Translations under genes and position numbers: made by a program
Notes under the pieces: model-generated
Databases searched by the model: none
The model's input: the letters and a program-made list of their open reading frames with translations, nothing else
Told to the model about the DNA's origin: nothing
NCBI RefSeq assembly: GCF_038007305.1
Contig: NZ_JBBOWV010000001.1
Location: 3,400,501 to 3,464,500, forward strand
Length of the DNA stretch: 64,000 bases
Direction of reading: 5' to 3'
Source: Solibacillus sp. FSL W7-1436
GTDB taxonomy: Bacteria > Bacillota > Bacilli > Bacillales_A > Planococcaceae
In this document: positions 1 to 7,526 of the stretch, piece after piece
Layout: each line of letters opens with the position of its first letter
Numbering within the stretch: the first letter of the stretch is position 1

Positions 1-25
1 TTATTCTTCGTACGATTTCTGCCAT
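1..25 (-). CDS. 5' end of an unidentified gene leaving the window
   Basis: A minus-strand ATG at 25-23 is preceded by a strong purine-rich ribosome binding site (AGGAGGGAGA, about 4 bases upstream), and the reading frame stays open to the window edge (MAEIVRRI). Only eight codons are visible, so the product cannot be named. The gene lies downstream of the rib operon terminator and probably has its own promoter in the preceding 100 bases. Confidence 0.45.
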
Positions 26-131
26 CGCTCTCCCTCCTTCTCTGTCTGTCCTAACAATAGAATATAAGGGAATGTTTGTAAATAATTAATTAGGATCAGA
101 ATACCATTTCAGCTACCACTACCCTGATAAG

Positions 132-160
132 GAAAAAACCACCCCAATGTTTTGGGGTGG
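132..160 (-). terminator. Intrinsic terminator of the rib operon
   Basis: On the minus strand an 8-bp GC-rich stem (CCACCCCA paired with TGGGGTGG, 139-160) is followed by a run of six T. It lies 16 bases after the ribH stop codon, as expected for the end of the riboflavin operon. Confidence 0.9.
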
Positions 161-175
161 CGTACGCTAACTTTA

Positions 176-640
176 TTAGAACATTTTATTCAAGTTTGCC
201 ATTTCAATCGCAGACATTGCACTGTCGTAGCCTTTGTTGCCTGCTTTCGTACCAGCACGCTCGATTGCCTGTTCGATATTTTCAGTTGTGACAATCCCGA
301 AAATTACCGGTACTCCTGTATCCAAGCCGGCTTTTGCAATTCCCTTTGCTGCCTCATTGCATACATAATCATAATGTGTTGTAGACCCGCGAATGACCGT
401 ACCTAATCCGATAACTGCATCATAATTATTTGTTTCAGCCATTTTTTTCGCTACAAACGGTACTTCAAAAGCACCCGGCACCCATGCTGTATCGATGTTT
501 GCTTCGTCTACACCGTGACGTTTTAAGCCGTCAATTGCACCGCTTAATAATTTATCGTTAATGAATTCATTGAATCGTCCAACGACAATTCCGATTTTTA
601 AATCTGTTCCCACTAATTGTGCTTCAAATGTTTTTCCCAT
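176..640 (-). CDS. ribH: 6,7-dimethyl-8-ribityllumazine synthase
   Basis: RibH condenses 5-amino-6-ribitylamino-uracil with 3,4-dihydroxy-2-butanone-4-phosphate to give lumazine, the penultimate step of riboflavin synthesis, in the cytoplasm. The 154-aa length is typical of the family. Recognisable parts are the N-terminal [11 protein letters not shown] substrate loop, PGAFEVP, the [14 protein letters not shown] phosphate/catalytic region with its histidine, and a C-terminal [17 protein letters not shown] segment. It is the last gene of ribE-ribB-ribH; the intergenic gap to ribB is 15 bases and an intrinsic terminator follows. Expression should be controlled by the two FMN riboswitches upstream of ribE. 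Confidence 0.97.
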   Translation of the reverse strand: MGKTFEAQLVGTDLKIGIVVGRFNEFINDKLLSGAIDGLKRHGVDEANIDTAWVPGAFEVPFVAKKMAETNNYDAVIGLGTVIRGSTTHYDYVCNEAAKGIAKAGLDTGVPVIFGIVTTENIEQAIERAGTKAGNKGYDSAMSAIEMANLNKMF

Positions 641-655
641 TTTAATTGCTCCTTT

Positions 656-1267
656 TTATACCGATACGGCAGTTAATTTTATATATTGAACTAAGTCTTC
701 GATTGTAATAAATTTCAGGTTATGTTTTTGTGCAAGCATTTCGAGCTGCGGCATGCGGGCCATTGAACCGTCTTCGTTCATAATTTCACAGATGACTGCG
801 ACTTCATTCGAACCGCATAGCTTCGCCAGATCAACGCCTGCTTCCGTATGTCCGCGGCGTTCCACCACGCCTCCCTGTTTAGCAATAAGCGGGAATACAT
901 GGCCCGGGCGATGAAAATGCTCCGGTTCTGTTGCTGGGTCCAGTAATGCCAGCATCGTTTTAGAACGCTCATATGCACTTATACCTGTTGTTGTCTCGAT
1001 ATGATCGATACTAATCGTAAAAGCCGTTTGATATGTATCGGTATTGCTTTGCACCATTGGATGAAGAGAAAGCCTTTCTGCAATTGCAGAAGAAATGGGC
1101 GTACAAATCAATCCTCTTCCGTAAAGTGCCATGAAATTAACATTTTCCGGTGTAGCGAATTCTCCTAAAACTAGAAAATCTCCTTCATTTTCACGGTTTT
1201 CGTCATCTGACACAATGATAATCTCGCCGTTTTTCAATGCCTGAATTGCTTCTTCAATTGTATTCAT
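656..1267 (-). CDS. ribB: 3,4-dihydroxy-2-butanone-4-phosphate synthase, stand-alone
   Basis: RibB converts ribulose-5-phosphate to 3,4-dihydroxy-2-butanone-4-phosphate plus formate and supplies the four-carbon unit used by RibH. The acidic metal/substrate loop [11 protein letters not shown] is at residues 21-31 and the signature HRPGHVFPL...[11 protein letters not shown] is in the C-terminal half. At 203 aa it contains only the DHBP synthase domain. In Bacillus subtilis the corresponding operon gene is a fused RibBA of about 400 aa with a C-terminal GTP cyclohydrolase II domain. Here the frame ends after LTAVSV and ribH follows immediately, so cyclohydrolase activity must come from another locus. 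The start is preceded by AGGAGTGG. Confidence 0.95.
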   Translation of the reverse strand: MNTIEEAIQALKNGEIIIVSDDENRENEGDFLVLGEFATPENVNFMALYGRGLICTPISSAIAERLSLHPMVQSNTDTYQTAFTISIDHIETTTGISAYERSKTMLALLDPATEPEHFHRPGHVFPLIAKQGGVVERRGHTEAGVDLAKLCGSNEVAVICEIMNEDGSMARMPQLEMLAQKHNLKFITIEDLVQYIKLTAVSV

Positions 1268-1281
1268 TTGTCACCACTCCT

Positions 1282-1917
1282 TTAAAATCCTGTACGTTGC
1301 AAAAAGTCCATCGTAATCGTACTTTCCGTTTGATTTTGTAAATGTTTTTTTACATATTTTCCGATTAAATCTGTTTCAATGTTCACAACATCTCCCGGCT
1401 TTTTATAGCCTAATACAGTCTGATCATACGTATGCGGGATTAAGGAAATGGTAATGAATGTGTCTGTTACATCAAAAATGGTTAAACTCGTGCCGTCAAC
1501 TGTAATGGAGCCCTTTTTAATACATTCTGCAATCAGATGCTTTTCCATTGCCAGATCAATATAAACTGCATTTGCGACAGGTCTCTTACGCTGAATTGTT
1601 GCAGTTCCATCAACATGACCTGAAACAATATGTCCGCCGAAACGACCATTTGCCGACATTGCCCGTTCCAGATTGACAGGCATACCTGCCGCTAATTGCT
1701 GGAGACTCGTTGCTTTGACGGTTTCCGGCATCACATCTGCCAAAAATACTGCTTTTGAGAATTGCTTCACTGTCAGACAGACACCATTAACGGCAATGCT
1801 GTCCCCGAGTTGGACATCCTCTAAAATTTTGCTTGCGCGAATGGCTAGTTCCATCGCTTGTGTGGACTGGCTGATCGATTCAACCGTACCAAGTTCTTCA
1901 ATGATTCCTGTAAACAT
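1282..1917 (-). CDS. ribE: Riboflavin synthase, alpha subunit
   Basis: This enzyme dismutates two lumazine molecules to riboflavin and is the final pathway enzyme. The 211-aa protein has the usual tandem lumazine-binding domains, each with a conserved pattern: MFTGIIEELG at the start, GDSIAVNGVCLTV and SANGRFGGHIVSGHVDG around residues 45-105, then a second copy with GSITVDGTSLTI near 140. I place the start at ATG 1917, behind AGAGGTGAG; a GTG at 1926 lies inside that ribosome binding site and is unlikely to be used. It is the first gene after two FMN riboswitches; ribD, first in the B. subtilis operon, is missing. Confidence 0.95.
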   Translation of the reverse strand: MFTGIIEELGTVESISQSTQAMELAIRASKILEDVQLGDSIAVNGVCLTVKQFSKAVFLADVMPETVKATSLQQLAAGMPVNLERAMSANGRFGGHIVSGHVDGTATIQRKRPVANAVYIDLAMEKHLIAECIKKGSITVDGTSLTIFDVTDTFITISLIPHTYDQTVLGYKKPGDVVNIETDLIGKYVKKHLQNQTESTITMDFLQRTGF

Positions 1918-1937
1918 CCTGCTCACCTCTTTTTAAT

Positions 1938-1970
1938 AATAAAAAAGAACCCCGATTGAAGTCGGAGTTC
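1938..1970 (-). terminator. Terminator of the promoter-distal FMN riboswitch
   Basis: The minus strand carries an approximately 10-bp stem (GAACTCCGA paired with TCGGGGTTC, 1947-1970) followed by six T. It sits between the nearer FMN aptamer and the ribE ribosome binding site, the position of the expression platform of a transcription-terminating riboswitch. Confidence 0.9.
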
Positions 1971-2039
1971 GATGAGAGGAAAATTGAGCATCATCAAATA
2001 AGCTTTTTGAATGTATTTTTCAAAAAACTGCTGACATTG

Positions 2040-2167
2040 CTTCCTTCTCCCATCCAGACTATAACTGTCGGCTTTGGACTCGCACCAAATCCTGCACACA
2101 AAGTGGCTCACGGGCTTAGAGATAAACTCATCACCGTCGATTGGGAATTTCACCCGACCCCGAAGGA
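2040..2167 (-). promoter_or_regulatory. FMN riboswitch, copy 1 (nearer to ribE)
   Basis: Read on the minus strand, the stretch has the RFN-element blocks: CTTCGGGGTCGGGTGAAATTC at the 5' side, the GAGCCACTTTG arm, GGATTTGGTG, then CCGACAGTT and GTCTGGATGGGAGAAGG at the 3' side. FMN binding to this aptamer normally favours the downstream terminator and shuts off riboflavin genes. The spelling is almost the same as copy 2, so the two arose by duplication or are under the same strong constraint. Confidence 0.95.
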
Positions 2168-2189
2168 AAATATTATTTTCAGTGGAAAT

Positions 2190-2218
2190 AAAAAAATCCC
2201 GTCACAAGGCGCGACAGG
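2190..2218 (-). terminator. Terminator of the promoter-proximal FMN riboswitch
   Basis: On the minus strand CCTGTC pairs with GACGGG around a short loop (2198-2218) and is followed by ATTTTTTT. It lies between the two FMN aptamers, so the upstream aptamer has its own complete terminator. Confidence 0.88.
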
Positions 2219-2272
2219 AAAAGTGTATAGCAAAAAATCACATTTAAAATCAACTTTTAAAAATGTGCTGCT

Positions 2273-2405
2273 ATTCCTTCTCCCATCCAGACTATAACTG
2301 TCGGCTTTGGATTTGCACCAAAATCCTGCACACAAAAAGTGGCTCACGGGCTTAGAGATAAACTCATCACCGTCGATTGGGAATTTCACCCGACCCCGAA
2401 GGAAA
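2273..2405 (-). promoter_or_regulatory. FMN riboswitch, copy 2 (nearer to the promoter)
   Basis: This is a second full RFN element with the same conserved blocks as copy 1, including CTTCGGGGTCGGG at the 5' end and GTCTGGATGGGAGAAGG at the 3' end. It differs mainly by small insertions in the variable arms. Because each copy is followed by its own terminator, RNA polymerase must pass two FMN checkpoints before reaching ribE. Confidence 0.95.
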
Positions 2406-2423
2406 TTATTTTATTTGAAAATT

Positions 2424-2432
2424 ATTGTAACA
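2424..2432 (-). promoter_or_regulatory. Candidate extended -10 of the rib operon promoter
   Basis: The minus strand reads TGTTACAAT, an extended -10 (TG-N-TACAAT), about 20 bases upstream of the first FMN aptamer. A convincing -35 is not visible at 17 bp, which fits an extended -10 promoter. Confidence 0.5.
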
Positions 2433-2772
2433 TAAATACATTAAAAAGCTAATAGTATTTTAGCCCCTACTCACTTTTTATTCCATCAACCTTTTTACCT
2501 CTGACGTCTATAAAATTAAAAAAATTTGAAACTTTGCAAAAGGAAATCCGTAGAATAATATACAGAATATTACATAAAAAAGAAAGGAGTAAATTGCGGG
2601 CTGTACTATGATTAGAAATTATCCGTTAAAATCTCATTATTTGCTTGATAGCTTCTTTCAAGTTATTAAAATCAGCAATATAGTGTCGGATAATCTTCAG
2701 TAATATAAATACTCAAAACACCTTTTACACCCTATAAAGAATCATTAAGCGTTAATGATAATGGAGGCTTTT
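2433..2772. other. AT-rich intergenic region without a recognisable gene
   Basis: This is the divergent gap between the rib operon promoter and the membrane protein gene at 2773. I see no open frame with a ribosome binding site apart from trivially short ones, no strong hairpin and no riboswitch. It presumably contains the plus-strand promoter of the downstream gene. Confidence 0.5.
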
Positions 2773-3456
2773 ATGGCGAATAATTCACAGTCGAATAAAT
2801 ACTTTATCTTTCTGGAACTATTGTTTTATGCAGCTTTACCATATGCGATATGGAAATTTGGACGAGAGCCTTTTGGTGACTATGCCGCAATGCTGCTGTC
2901 CACTGTTCCCGGAATCATTTATACGGTTTACCGCTTTGCAAAAGATCGGCAATTCAATGTGACGGGCTTGTTTATTTTAGGTTCGATGCTTATAGGTACA
3001 ACGGTTGATCTGTTGTCGGGTTCCGCGGAACAAATGATTTGGAACAATGTTTATTTAGGTCTTATTTATACATTTTTCTATATCATTTTATTGATTATAA
3101 AAAAACCTTTTCCTTTGTATGTTGCAGTTGATTTTGCTTATTTGCAGGGCTATGCACGAAAGGACAGCAAGGCATTATTTTTTCAAAAAGGGATTTTTGG
3201 ATGGTTTCAGCTCATTCAGATTGTATTCATAATTCGAGGGCTTGTCATGGCGGGAATTACAGTCTTTTTGCTACGAAAATACGGAATTGACAGCTATGGT
3301 GATATGCTGATTTATAAACGAGCAGCAAGTTGGGTATTCTCCGGAATTGTAATGGGAATGTTCTTTTACATCAATGTCATTGTACAAAAATATACGAACC
3401 GAATACAGGAAAAGAATGATGAAAAGCTTCCGGAATCTGAAGTTGTAGCGGAGTAA
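2773..3456 (+). CDS. VC0807-like multi-spanning membrane protein
   Basis: A 227-aa integral membrane protein of unknown function, with about six hydrophobic segments (roughly residues 13-30, 38-55, 64-85, 90-110, 145-170 and 185-210). The overall pattern resembles the VC0807/intracellular-septation-like family, judged only from memory. I chose ATG 2773 because GGAGG lies 7 bases upstream; in-frame ATG codons at 2755 and 2761 precede or overlap that site. The next small zinc-ribbon gene starts 22 bases after the stop, suggesting co-transcription. Confidence 0.7.
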   Translation: MANNSQSNKYFIFLELLFYAALPYAIWKFGREPFGDYAAMLLSTVPGIIYTVYRFAKDRQFNVTGLFILGSMLIGTTVDLLSGSAEQMIWNNVYLGLIYTFFYIILLIIKKPFPLYVAVDFAYLQGYARKDSKALFFQKGIFGWFQLIQIVFIIRGLVMAGITVFLLRKYGIDSYGDMLIYKRAASWVFSGIVMGMFFYINVIVQKYTNRIQEKNDEKLPESEVVAE

Positions 3457-3478
3457 ATCTTGTGAAAGGGTGATGGAA

Positions 3479-3682
3479 ATGACTAACATTGCAAATAAAA
3501 AAGAGTGTCCAAAATGCGGTAGCACGGATTTAGGCAGAGGCAAACATAGCGGGTACAGTGTCATGGCACCTGTTAATAAAATGAGTTTGGGAAGCAATAT
3601 CGAATATATCATTTGTACCGATTGCGGGTTTATTATTGAGGGCTATGTTGTAAAGCCAGAGAAATTTAAAGGGACTTTTTAA
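3479..3682 (+). CDS. Small zinc-ribbon protein
   Basis: A 67-aa protein with two CxxC knuckles, CPKCG near residue 11 and CTDCG near residue 46, spaced as in zinc-ribbon modules. The middle (HSGYSVMAPVNKMSLGS) is not a known catalytic motif. Many such bacilli proteins carry no further assigned function. The start at 3479 is placed 8 bases after GAAAGGG; ATG 3473 and GTG 3470 would be too close. It follows the VC0807-like gene with a short gap. Confidence 0.7.
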   Translation: MTNIANKKECPKCGSTDLGRGKHSGYSVMAPVNKMSLGSNIEYIICTDCGFIIEGYVVKPEKFKGTF

Positions 3683-3749
3683 CAGGATATGGATGATGGT
3701 GCGAACGGTTGGAATAGCGGCTTTTCGCACTTTTTTAATGAGTGCTTTT

Positions 3750-3861
3750 ATTAGAAGAAATTCATTTATTTTAGCACTATGGCAGGAGATTTTAGACTAG
3801 ATGACGTACTTATTAGCCAATTCGGGACTGATTTTAGCACCTCTTGCCCTTTTATTAGAAA
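3750..3861. repeat. Six-box phased TTAG array (21-bp pitch)
   Basis: TTAG begins at 3751, 3771, 3792, 3813, 3834 and 3855, giving steps of 20, 21, 21, 21 and 21 bases. Each box has the form (A/T)TTAG followed by A or C twice, and the intervening sequence differs from unit to unit. It has the same core and pitch as the long array at 41709-42641. It lies between the convergent zinc-ribbon and Sco genes, and I see no plausible coding frame. Confidence 0.7.
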
Positions 3862-3893
3862 ATCCGTAATTTATTAAATGGTTCTCCCCCCAT

Positions 3894-3935
3894 AAAAAAA
3901 CTTGCTCAAAAGCAGCTACACTTTTTTCGCAAGTT
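3894..3935 (-). terminator. Terminator of the Sco gene
   Basis: AACTTGC and GCAAGTT form the stem of a hairpin with a long loop; on the minus strand it is followed by seven T. It lies 18 bases after the Sco stop codon. Confidence 0.7.
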
Positions 3936-3952
3936 AATCTCAATTTTCCCTA

Positions 3953-4564
3953 TTAATTTAAACGTTCGTCGATGAGTGCTTCCATATCACTCGCAATCGT
4001 TTCATATGGAACACCGTCTTCCCCTGTGCCATAACCTGAATAGTTTTTCACGGCGATTCCTTTTTCATCCACGAGGAAAAATGTATCAGCGTGGATAACC
4101 TGATCGTTTCCTTCAATTGACTGGACGGGTGTTTTAAAAGAGTTTCTGCCAAACTGTTCGATAAATTTTTGATCGTATCCTGTCAGCATATGCCATTTTG
4201 ATTCATCTACGGGTGTATGGCGTGATAAATATTCCGTCAAACGCTCCGGTGTATCATAGTCCGGGTCTACTGAAAATGCGACAATTTTATAATCTTCCAG
4301 CCCTTTTTTCTCCAGATGGTCCTGTACCCGGGTCATATTCATTGTCATCGGCGAGCAAATAGTTGTACAGCTTGTGAAGATGAACATTGCCAGCCATGGT
4401 TCCCCTTTTAAGCTTTCCAGTGTCACTTCATTGTTTCGGTGATCGGTCATTGTAAACCCGCCAATCTCAAAGTTGGTCGTCGGTTTAAACTGATAATTGC
4501 TGCATGCTGTTAGAACAGTTGCTGCCAAGAGCATAAGTGCGAATACTATTTTTTTCGTTTTCAT
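3953..4564 (-). CDS. Sco1/SenC-family copper chaperone lipoprotein
   Basis: A 203-aa Sco protein, expected to deliver copper to the CuA centre of cytochrome c oxidase on the outer face of the membrane. Residues 1-20 form a lipoprotein signal with lipobox LTAC (Cys21). The thioredoxin fold carries the CxxxC copper/redox pair (CTTIC, Cys66 and Cys70) and the third ligand histidine in QVIHADTFF (His158), so all three copper ligands are present. B. subtilis YpmQ is the family counterpart. It has its own terminator and lies near ccdA and ccdC, which also serve cytochrome biogenesis. Confidence 0.92.
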   Translation of the reverse strand: MKTKKIVFALMLLAATVLTACSNYQFKPTTNFEIGGFTMTDHRNNEVTLESLKGEPWLAMFIFTSCTTICSPMTMNMTRVQDHLEKKGLEDYKIVAFSVDPDYDTPERLTEYLSRHTPVDESKWHMLTGYDQKFIEQFGRNSFKTPVQSIEGNDQVIHADTFFLVDEKGIAVKNYSGYGTGEDGVPYETIASDMEALIDERLN

Positions 4565-4670
4565 TTCTCTCTCTCCACTCTTTGAACATTACTCTCATCT
4601 TACCCAATATTTAGTATATTCTCAATAGTTATCGGCAGAAAGGATGTTTGTCAACATTGTGAAGAATTCC

Positions 4671-4811
4671 TCATGTCCGGTCTCCGGGATGATGTAATGA
4701 TACGAGTGCAGTATGAATTGCTTCGAGTTTTGTTTCAATCCGATACAGCAAGTAAAACGATATAAAGATCGGAAAAGTTACTTCCTGAAGAATCGCAATC
4801 CACTGATCCAT
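4671..4811 (-). CDS. YvrJ-family small membrane protein
   Basis: A 46-aa frame starting MDQWIAILQEVTFPIFI, with one transmembrane helix (residues about 5-24), a RIETKLEAI amphipathic segment and a polar tail ending HHPGDRT. AGGAGGG lies upstream at the right distance. The pattern W-I-x(7)-F-P-I followed by YRIExKL matches YvrJ-type small proteins that recur in bacilli next to DUF2922 and DUF1659 genes, exactly as here. No biochemical role is known to me. It is the third gene of a likely three-gene unit. Confidence 0.7.
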   Translation of the reverse strand: MDQWIAILQEVTFPIFISFYLLYRIETKLEAIHTALVSLHHPGDRT

Positions 4812-4875
4812 TAAAATCCCTCCTTTTTTACATTTCAAAAAGCCGGCAAAGCATCACACTTTACCGGCCTTGCTA

Positions 4876-5097
4876 TTAGCTGTTCAGTTCGATTTCTGTT
4901 ACATTACGTTCTACGACGCGCGCTGATTTTTTCACATTGAACAAAAGACCGTCCTTTGAAAACACCGCCTGATCAATAATTGTCTGCATCGCCGCATTCA
5001 CTTCAGCCTCCGTCAAATTCGGCTTCGGGTCATTGATATTGATCGTCATCGTCTTCCCTGCAATGTTGGCAAATGTTAGTTGTAAAACTTGTGCCAT
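4876..5097 (-). CDS. DUF2922 family protein
   Basis: A 73-aa soluble protein beginning MAQVLQLTFAN and containing the family-like NDPKPNLTEAEVNAAMQ stretch, where a beta-hairpin is followed by a helix. Its function is unknown. The start is supported by GGAGGTGATA directly upstream. The gene lies between DUF1659 (32 bases upstream) and the YvrJ-like gene (64 bases downstream), the usual arrangement for these families in bacilli. Confidence 0.8.
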   Translation of the reverse strand: MAQVLQLTFANIAGKTMTININDPKPNLTEAEVNAAMQTIIDQAVFSKDGLLFNVKKSARVVERNVTEIELNS

Positions 5098-5129
5098 ATT
5101 ATCACCTCCATTTCTTCGCTAATATTGTT

Positions 5130-5348
5130 TTAAGCTGTAATCGTGTCTTTCTGCGTTTTCACAGATTCGACATAACCGTAATCTGTTAAGCCGACGATTG
5201 TAGTGGCAACAGTATAAAGCTGCTGAGCTGTCGCATTTCGTTCCAGGTTACGGAACGTGGAACTTTTAATGACCGGCTCATTAAACTCATCAAGGCCTGT
5301 CTGATAGAATACCGTTAACGTTGAATTTAAAAATCCGAATTCGTTCAT
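5130..5348 (-). CDS. DUF1659 family protein
   Basis: A 72-aa protein of unknown function, typically paired with DUF2922. The central FRNLERNATAQQLYTVATTIVGL segment is characteristic. The start is ATG 5348, six bases after AGGAGGTG; the GTG at 5357 is part of that ribosome binding site. It is the first gene of the DUF1659-DUF2922-YvrJ unit and probably carries the promoter for all three. Confidence 0.8.
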   Translation of the reverse strand: MNEFGFLNSTLTVFYQTGLDEFNEPVIKSSTFRNLERNATAQQLYTVATTIVGLTDYGYVESVKTQKDTITA

Positions 5349-5512
5349 GTTTATCACCTCCTTGCCCTATATATGTCATGATTTTCCGAAAAAAGGGACA
5401 AGGACGATGAAAAATTTTACAAAACCCTATATAATAGACATTAATGAGGTTTATCACCAGTAGTTTAGTAGAAGGAATTTCATAGACAATATTTAGTGAT
5501 GAGGTGAACATT

Positions 5513-5947
5513 GTGGGCTTAGATGGCTGGTTTTTATGGTTTATTTTATTTTGGGTTGTAGTATTGATTTCGCTTATGGGGATCGGCGGCTTTTTTATGT
5601 TCCGCAAGTTTTTGAAGGCCCTGCCGAAACAGGACGGAAAATCGGATCTAGATTGGCAAAACATATACTTAGATAAAACGATTCATCTTTGGGGTGAAGA
5701 TGAAAAACAATTACTTACCGAGCTTGTCAGTCCTGTACCAGAGCTATTCCGCCAAGTTGCCAAAGAAAAGATTGCCGGTAAAATCGGTGAAATTGCACTG
5801 AATGAGCGTGCCTCAAAAATCGATCTGGACCTAATTATTCGCGGCTATATTATTGCTTCGCCAAAGCGCGATCATAAATTTTTACGAAAAAAACTCGATG
5901 AAATGAAAATTGATACGACGAATTATGACCATTTGTTCGAGGCATAG
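5513..5947 (+). CDS. DUF2621-like membrane-anchored protein (YneK type)
   Basis: A 144-aa protein with one N-terminal transmembrane helix (about residues 3-28, MGLDGWFLWFILFWVVV) and a charged cytoplasmic domain containing WGEDEKQLLTELVSPVPELFR. It resembles the DUF2621/YneK family, whose gene also lies close to ccdA-ccdC in B. subtilis; the assignment is from memory. The start is GTG 5513, six bases after GAGGTG; a GTG at 5504 is inside that site. It converges on ccdC and shares a bidirectional terminator with it. Confidence 0.65.
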   Translation: MGLDGWFLWFILFWVVVLISLMGIGGFFMFRKFLKALPKQDGKSDLDWQNIYLDKTIHLWGEDEKQLLTELVSPVPELFRQVAKEKIAGKIGEIALNERASKIDLDLIIRGYIIASPKRDHKFLRKKLDEMKIDTTNYDHLFEA

Positions 5948-5951
5948 AAGA

Positions 5952-5996
5952 CAAAAGACTGTCTCTAAAAGTATAAAACTTTTAGAGACAGTCTTT
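5952..5996. terminator. Bidirectional terminator
   Basis: A perfect 15-bp stem (GACTGTCTCTAAAAG and its complement, 5957-5992) has an A-rich left flank and T-rich right flank. It can terminate both the DUF2621 gene on the plus strand and ccdC on the minus strand. Confidence 0.9.
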
Positions 5997-5997
5997 T

Positions 5998-6489
5998 CTA
6001 TGCAACAATATGCGATTTTTCAAGCTTCTTATATTTGATAAGCATACCGATTCGCCACGGCAAAATCATCGAGAACGCCAGGATGAAGAACATGCCGGCA
6101 AGTTCACCGACATCGAATGTATCGGCAAATATTAATTTTAAAATAATACGTAGTACTAATAATCCCACTAATATGAATGGAAATGCTTTAGATTGCTTCA
6201 TATAAATTGCGCCGTCTCGCACTTCGAACTTCGACGTTAAGATTAATACTGTTGAAAATAACAAGCCTAGTGCGGCCGCTTCTACTATTTGAATTGGCGC
6301 AACTCGGAAGTCCTCAAAAATAAACATCAGCGCGCCTGTTGACATCGCAAAAGGCGGGATAAGTATTTTTTTCGCGGATACCGGCTTTTTTTGTGCACGC
6401 AGTCTTATGAACATTACAAAAGAGCCCATTATGACAGCCATAATCGTCGAACCAATTAATAAATAGTGAGAAGGTATACTGTCGAACAT
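5998..6489 (-). CDS. ccdC: Cytochrome c biogenesis membrane protein CcdC
   Basis: A 163-aa protein with about five transmembrane helices and conserved-looking LRAQKKPVSAKKILIPP and FRVAPIQIVEA loops, as in B. subtilis CcdC (YneJ). It is associated with CcdA, although its exact biochemical role is not settled. Of two consecutive ATGs after GGAGG I use the second (6489) for better spacing. It lies 112 bases downstream of ccdA, the gene order familiar from B. subtilis, but the intervening yneI-type response regulator gene is absent here. Confidence 0.85.
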   Translation of the reverse strand: MFDSIPSHYLLIGSTIMAVIMGSFVMFIRLRAQKKPVSAKKILIPPFAMSTGALMFIFEDFRVAPIQIVEAAALGLLFSTVLILTSKFEVRDGAIYMKQSKAFPFILVGLLVLRIILKLIFADTFDVGELAGMFFILAFSMILPWRIGMLIKYKKLEKSHIVA

Positions 6490-6601
6490 CATATTCCTCC
6501 TCTTGCATGAACGAATGTAAAATTATCATGATTGATCATGCACACTTTTTCGCTTTTCTTACTTTCCTTAGTATAGCACGGTCTTAATAAGCAGGGAACT
6601 G

Positions 6602-7312
6602 TTAGAATCCTTTAAAACCATCGAATATCGGCAAGAGAAGATTAATAATGTAAGTCAGTCCGTCAAAGAACAGTAAAATGCCGACCGTGATCATAATATA
6701 GCCGCCGACAACAATGATTTTCTGGCTATGCGTGCGAATCCAGTTCATTCGTGAAATGAAGAATGACAGTGTAAAGAACGGGATGGCAAAGCCTAAGTAA
6801 TAGGCCAGCATGTACAACATTGCCGAATCGGGATTCGTTCCGCCAAGTGTAATAATCGCGGCAAGTATCGGACCGGTACAAGGTGTCCAGCCCGCTGCAA
6901 AAGCTAGACCGATCAGCACCGAACCGAAATAACCGGATGGCCGGTTTTTGAACTGAAACTTGCGGTCTTTCATTAAAAAGTCAATCTGCAGTAGACCGAC
7001 AATCATTAAACCGAATGCGACAATTAAAATAGCGCCGACTTGACGCAGTAAATCCTGGTACTGGAAAAAGAAATCTTTTGCCAAAGATGTTCCAAATCCT
7101 ATGGCGATAAATATAATCGAAAACCCAAGCAGGAAAAATAAAGTATGTAAAATTGCGCGTTTTTGCATCATTCCTTTTTCGGTTTTCAGCTCATCGAGTG
7201 TCATACCGGTTATGTAGGATAAAAATGCAGGATAGAGCGGTAGCGTACATGGTGAAATAAAGCTTAAAAACCCGGCACCGAACGCTAAAAGGATATTTAA
7301 ATCTGTATTCAT
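6602..7312 (-). CDS. ccdA: Cytochrome c biogenesis protein CcdA (thiol-disulfide transporter)
   Basis: CcdA passes reducing equivalents from cytoplasmic thioredoxin across the membrane to extracytoplasmic thiol oxidoreductases needed for cytochrome c maturation and sporulation. The 236-aa protein has six transmembrane helices and both redox cysteines, SPCTLP (Cys22) in helix 1 and GWTPCTGPI (Cys145) in helix 4. The start follows AAGGAGA by about ten bases. Together with ccdC and the nearby Sco gene it forms a cytochrome-maturation neighbourhood. Confidence 0.95.
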   Translation of the reverse strand: MNTDLNILLAFGAGFLSFISPCTLPLYPAFLSYITGMTLDELKTEKGMMQKRAILHTLFFLLGFSIIFIAIGFGTSLAKDFFFQYQDLLRQVGAILIVAFGLMIVGLLQIDFLMKDRKFQFKNRPSGYFGSVLIGLAFAAGWTPCTGPILAAIITLGGTNPDSAMLYMLAYYLGFAIPFFTLSFFISRMNWIRTHSQKIIVVGGYIMITVGILLFFDGLTYIINLLLPIFDGFKGF

Positions 7313-7428
7313 GCTGCTTCATTCTCCTTAACATTGATACCTTCATCGTACCAAATTTCCCCATACTTTACTTGCTTTTTTAAATGAATATTTTTTGTCA
7401 GTGTTTGGCGGGTAATATGAAAGATAAA

Positions 7429-7502
7429 TGTGCAAAAGTGCCGCGTATCAGTATTTGAAAATAATTGTATCTTCTTTAAAGATGGAAAGGCACTTTAGCA
7501 CA
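7429..7502. repeat. Long-loop inverted repeat
   Basis: TGTGCAAAAGTGCC (7429-7442) and GGCACTTTAGCACA (7489-7502) are inverted copies with one mismatch, separated by 46 bases that contain a small nested hairpin. It lies between the small membrane gene at 7527 and ccdA. No T-run follows on either strand, so it is not a typical terminator. Confidence 0.5.
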
Positions 7503-7526
7503 TTTGAGAAAGGAAGGGTCATTTCA

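Noticed and set aside
1923-2389. Two similar minus-strand frames starting MKFPIDGDEFISKP
   Set aside because: They are translations of the two FMN aptamers, whose RNA sequence is conserved for ligand binding.
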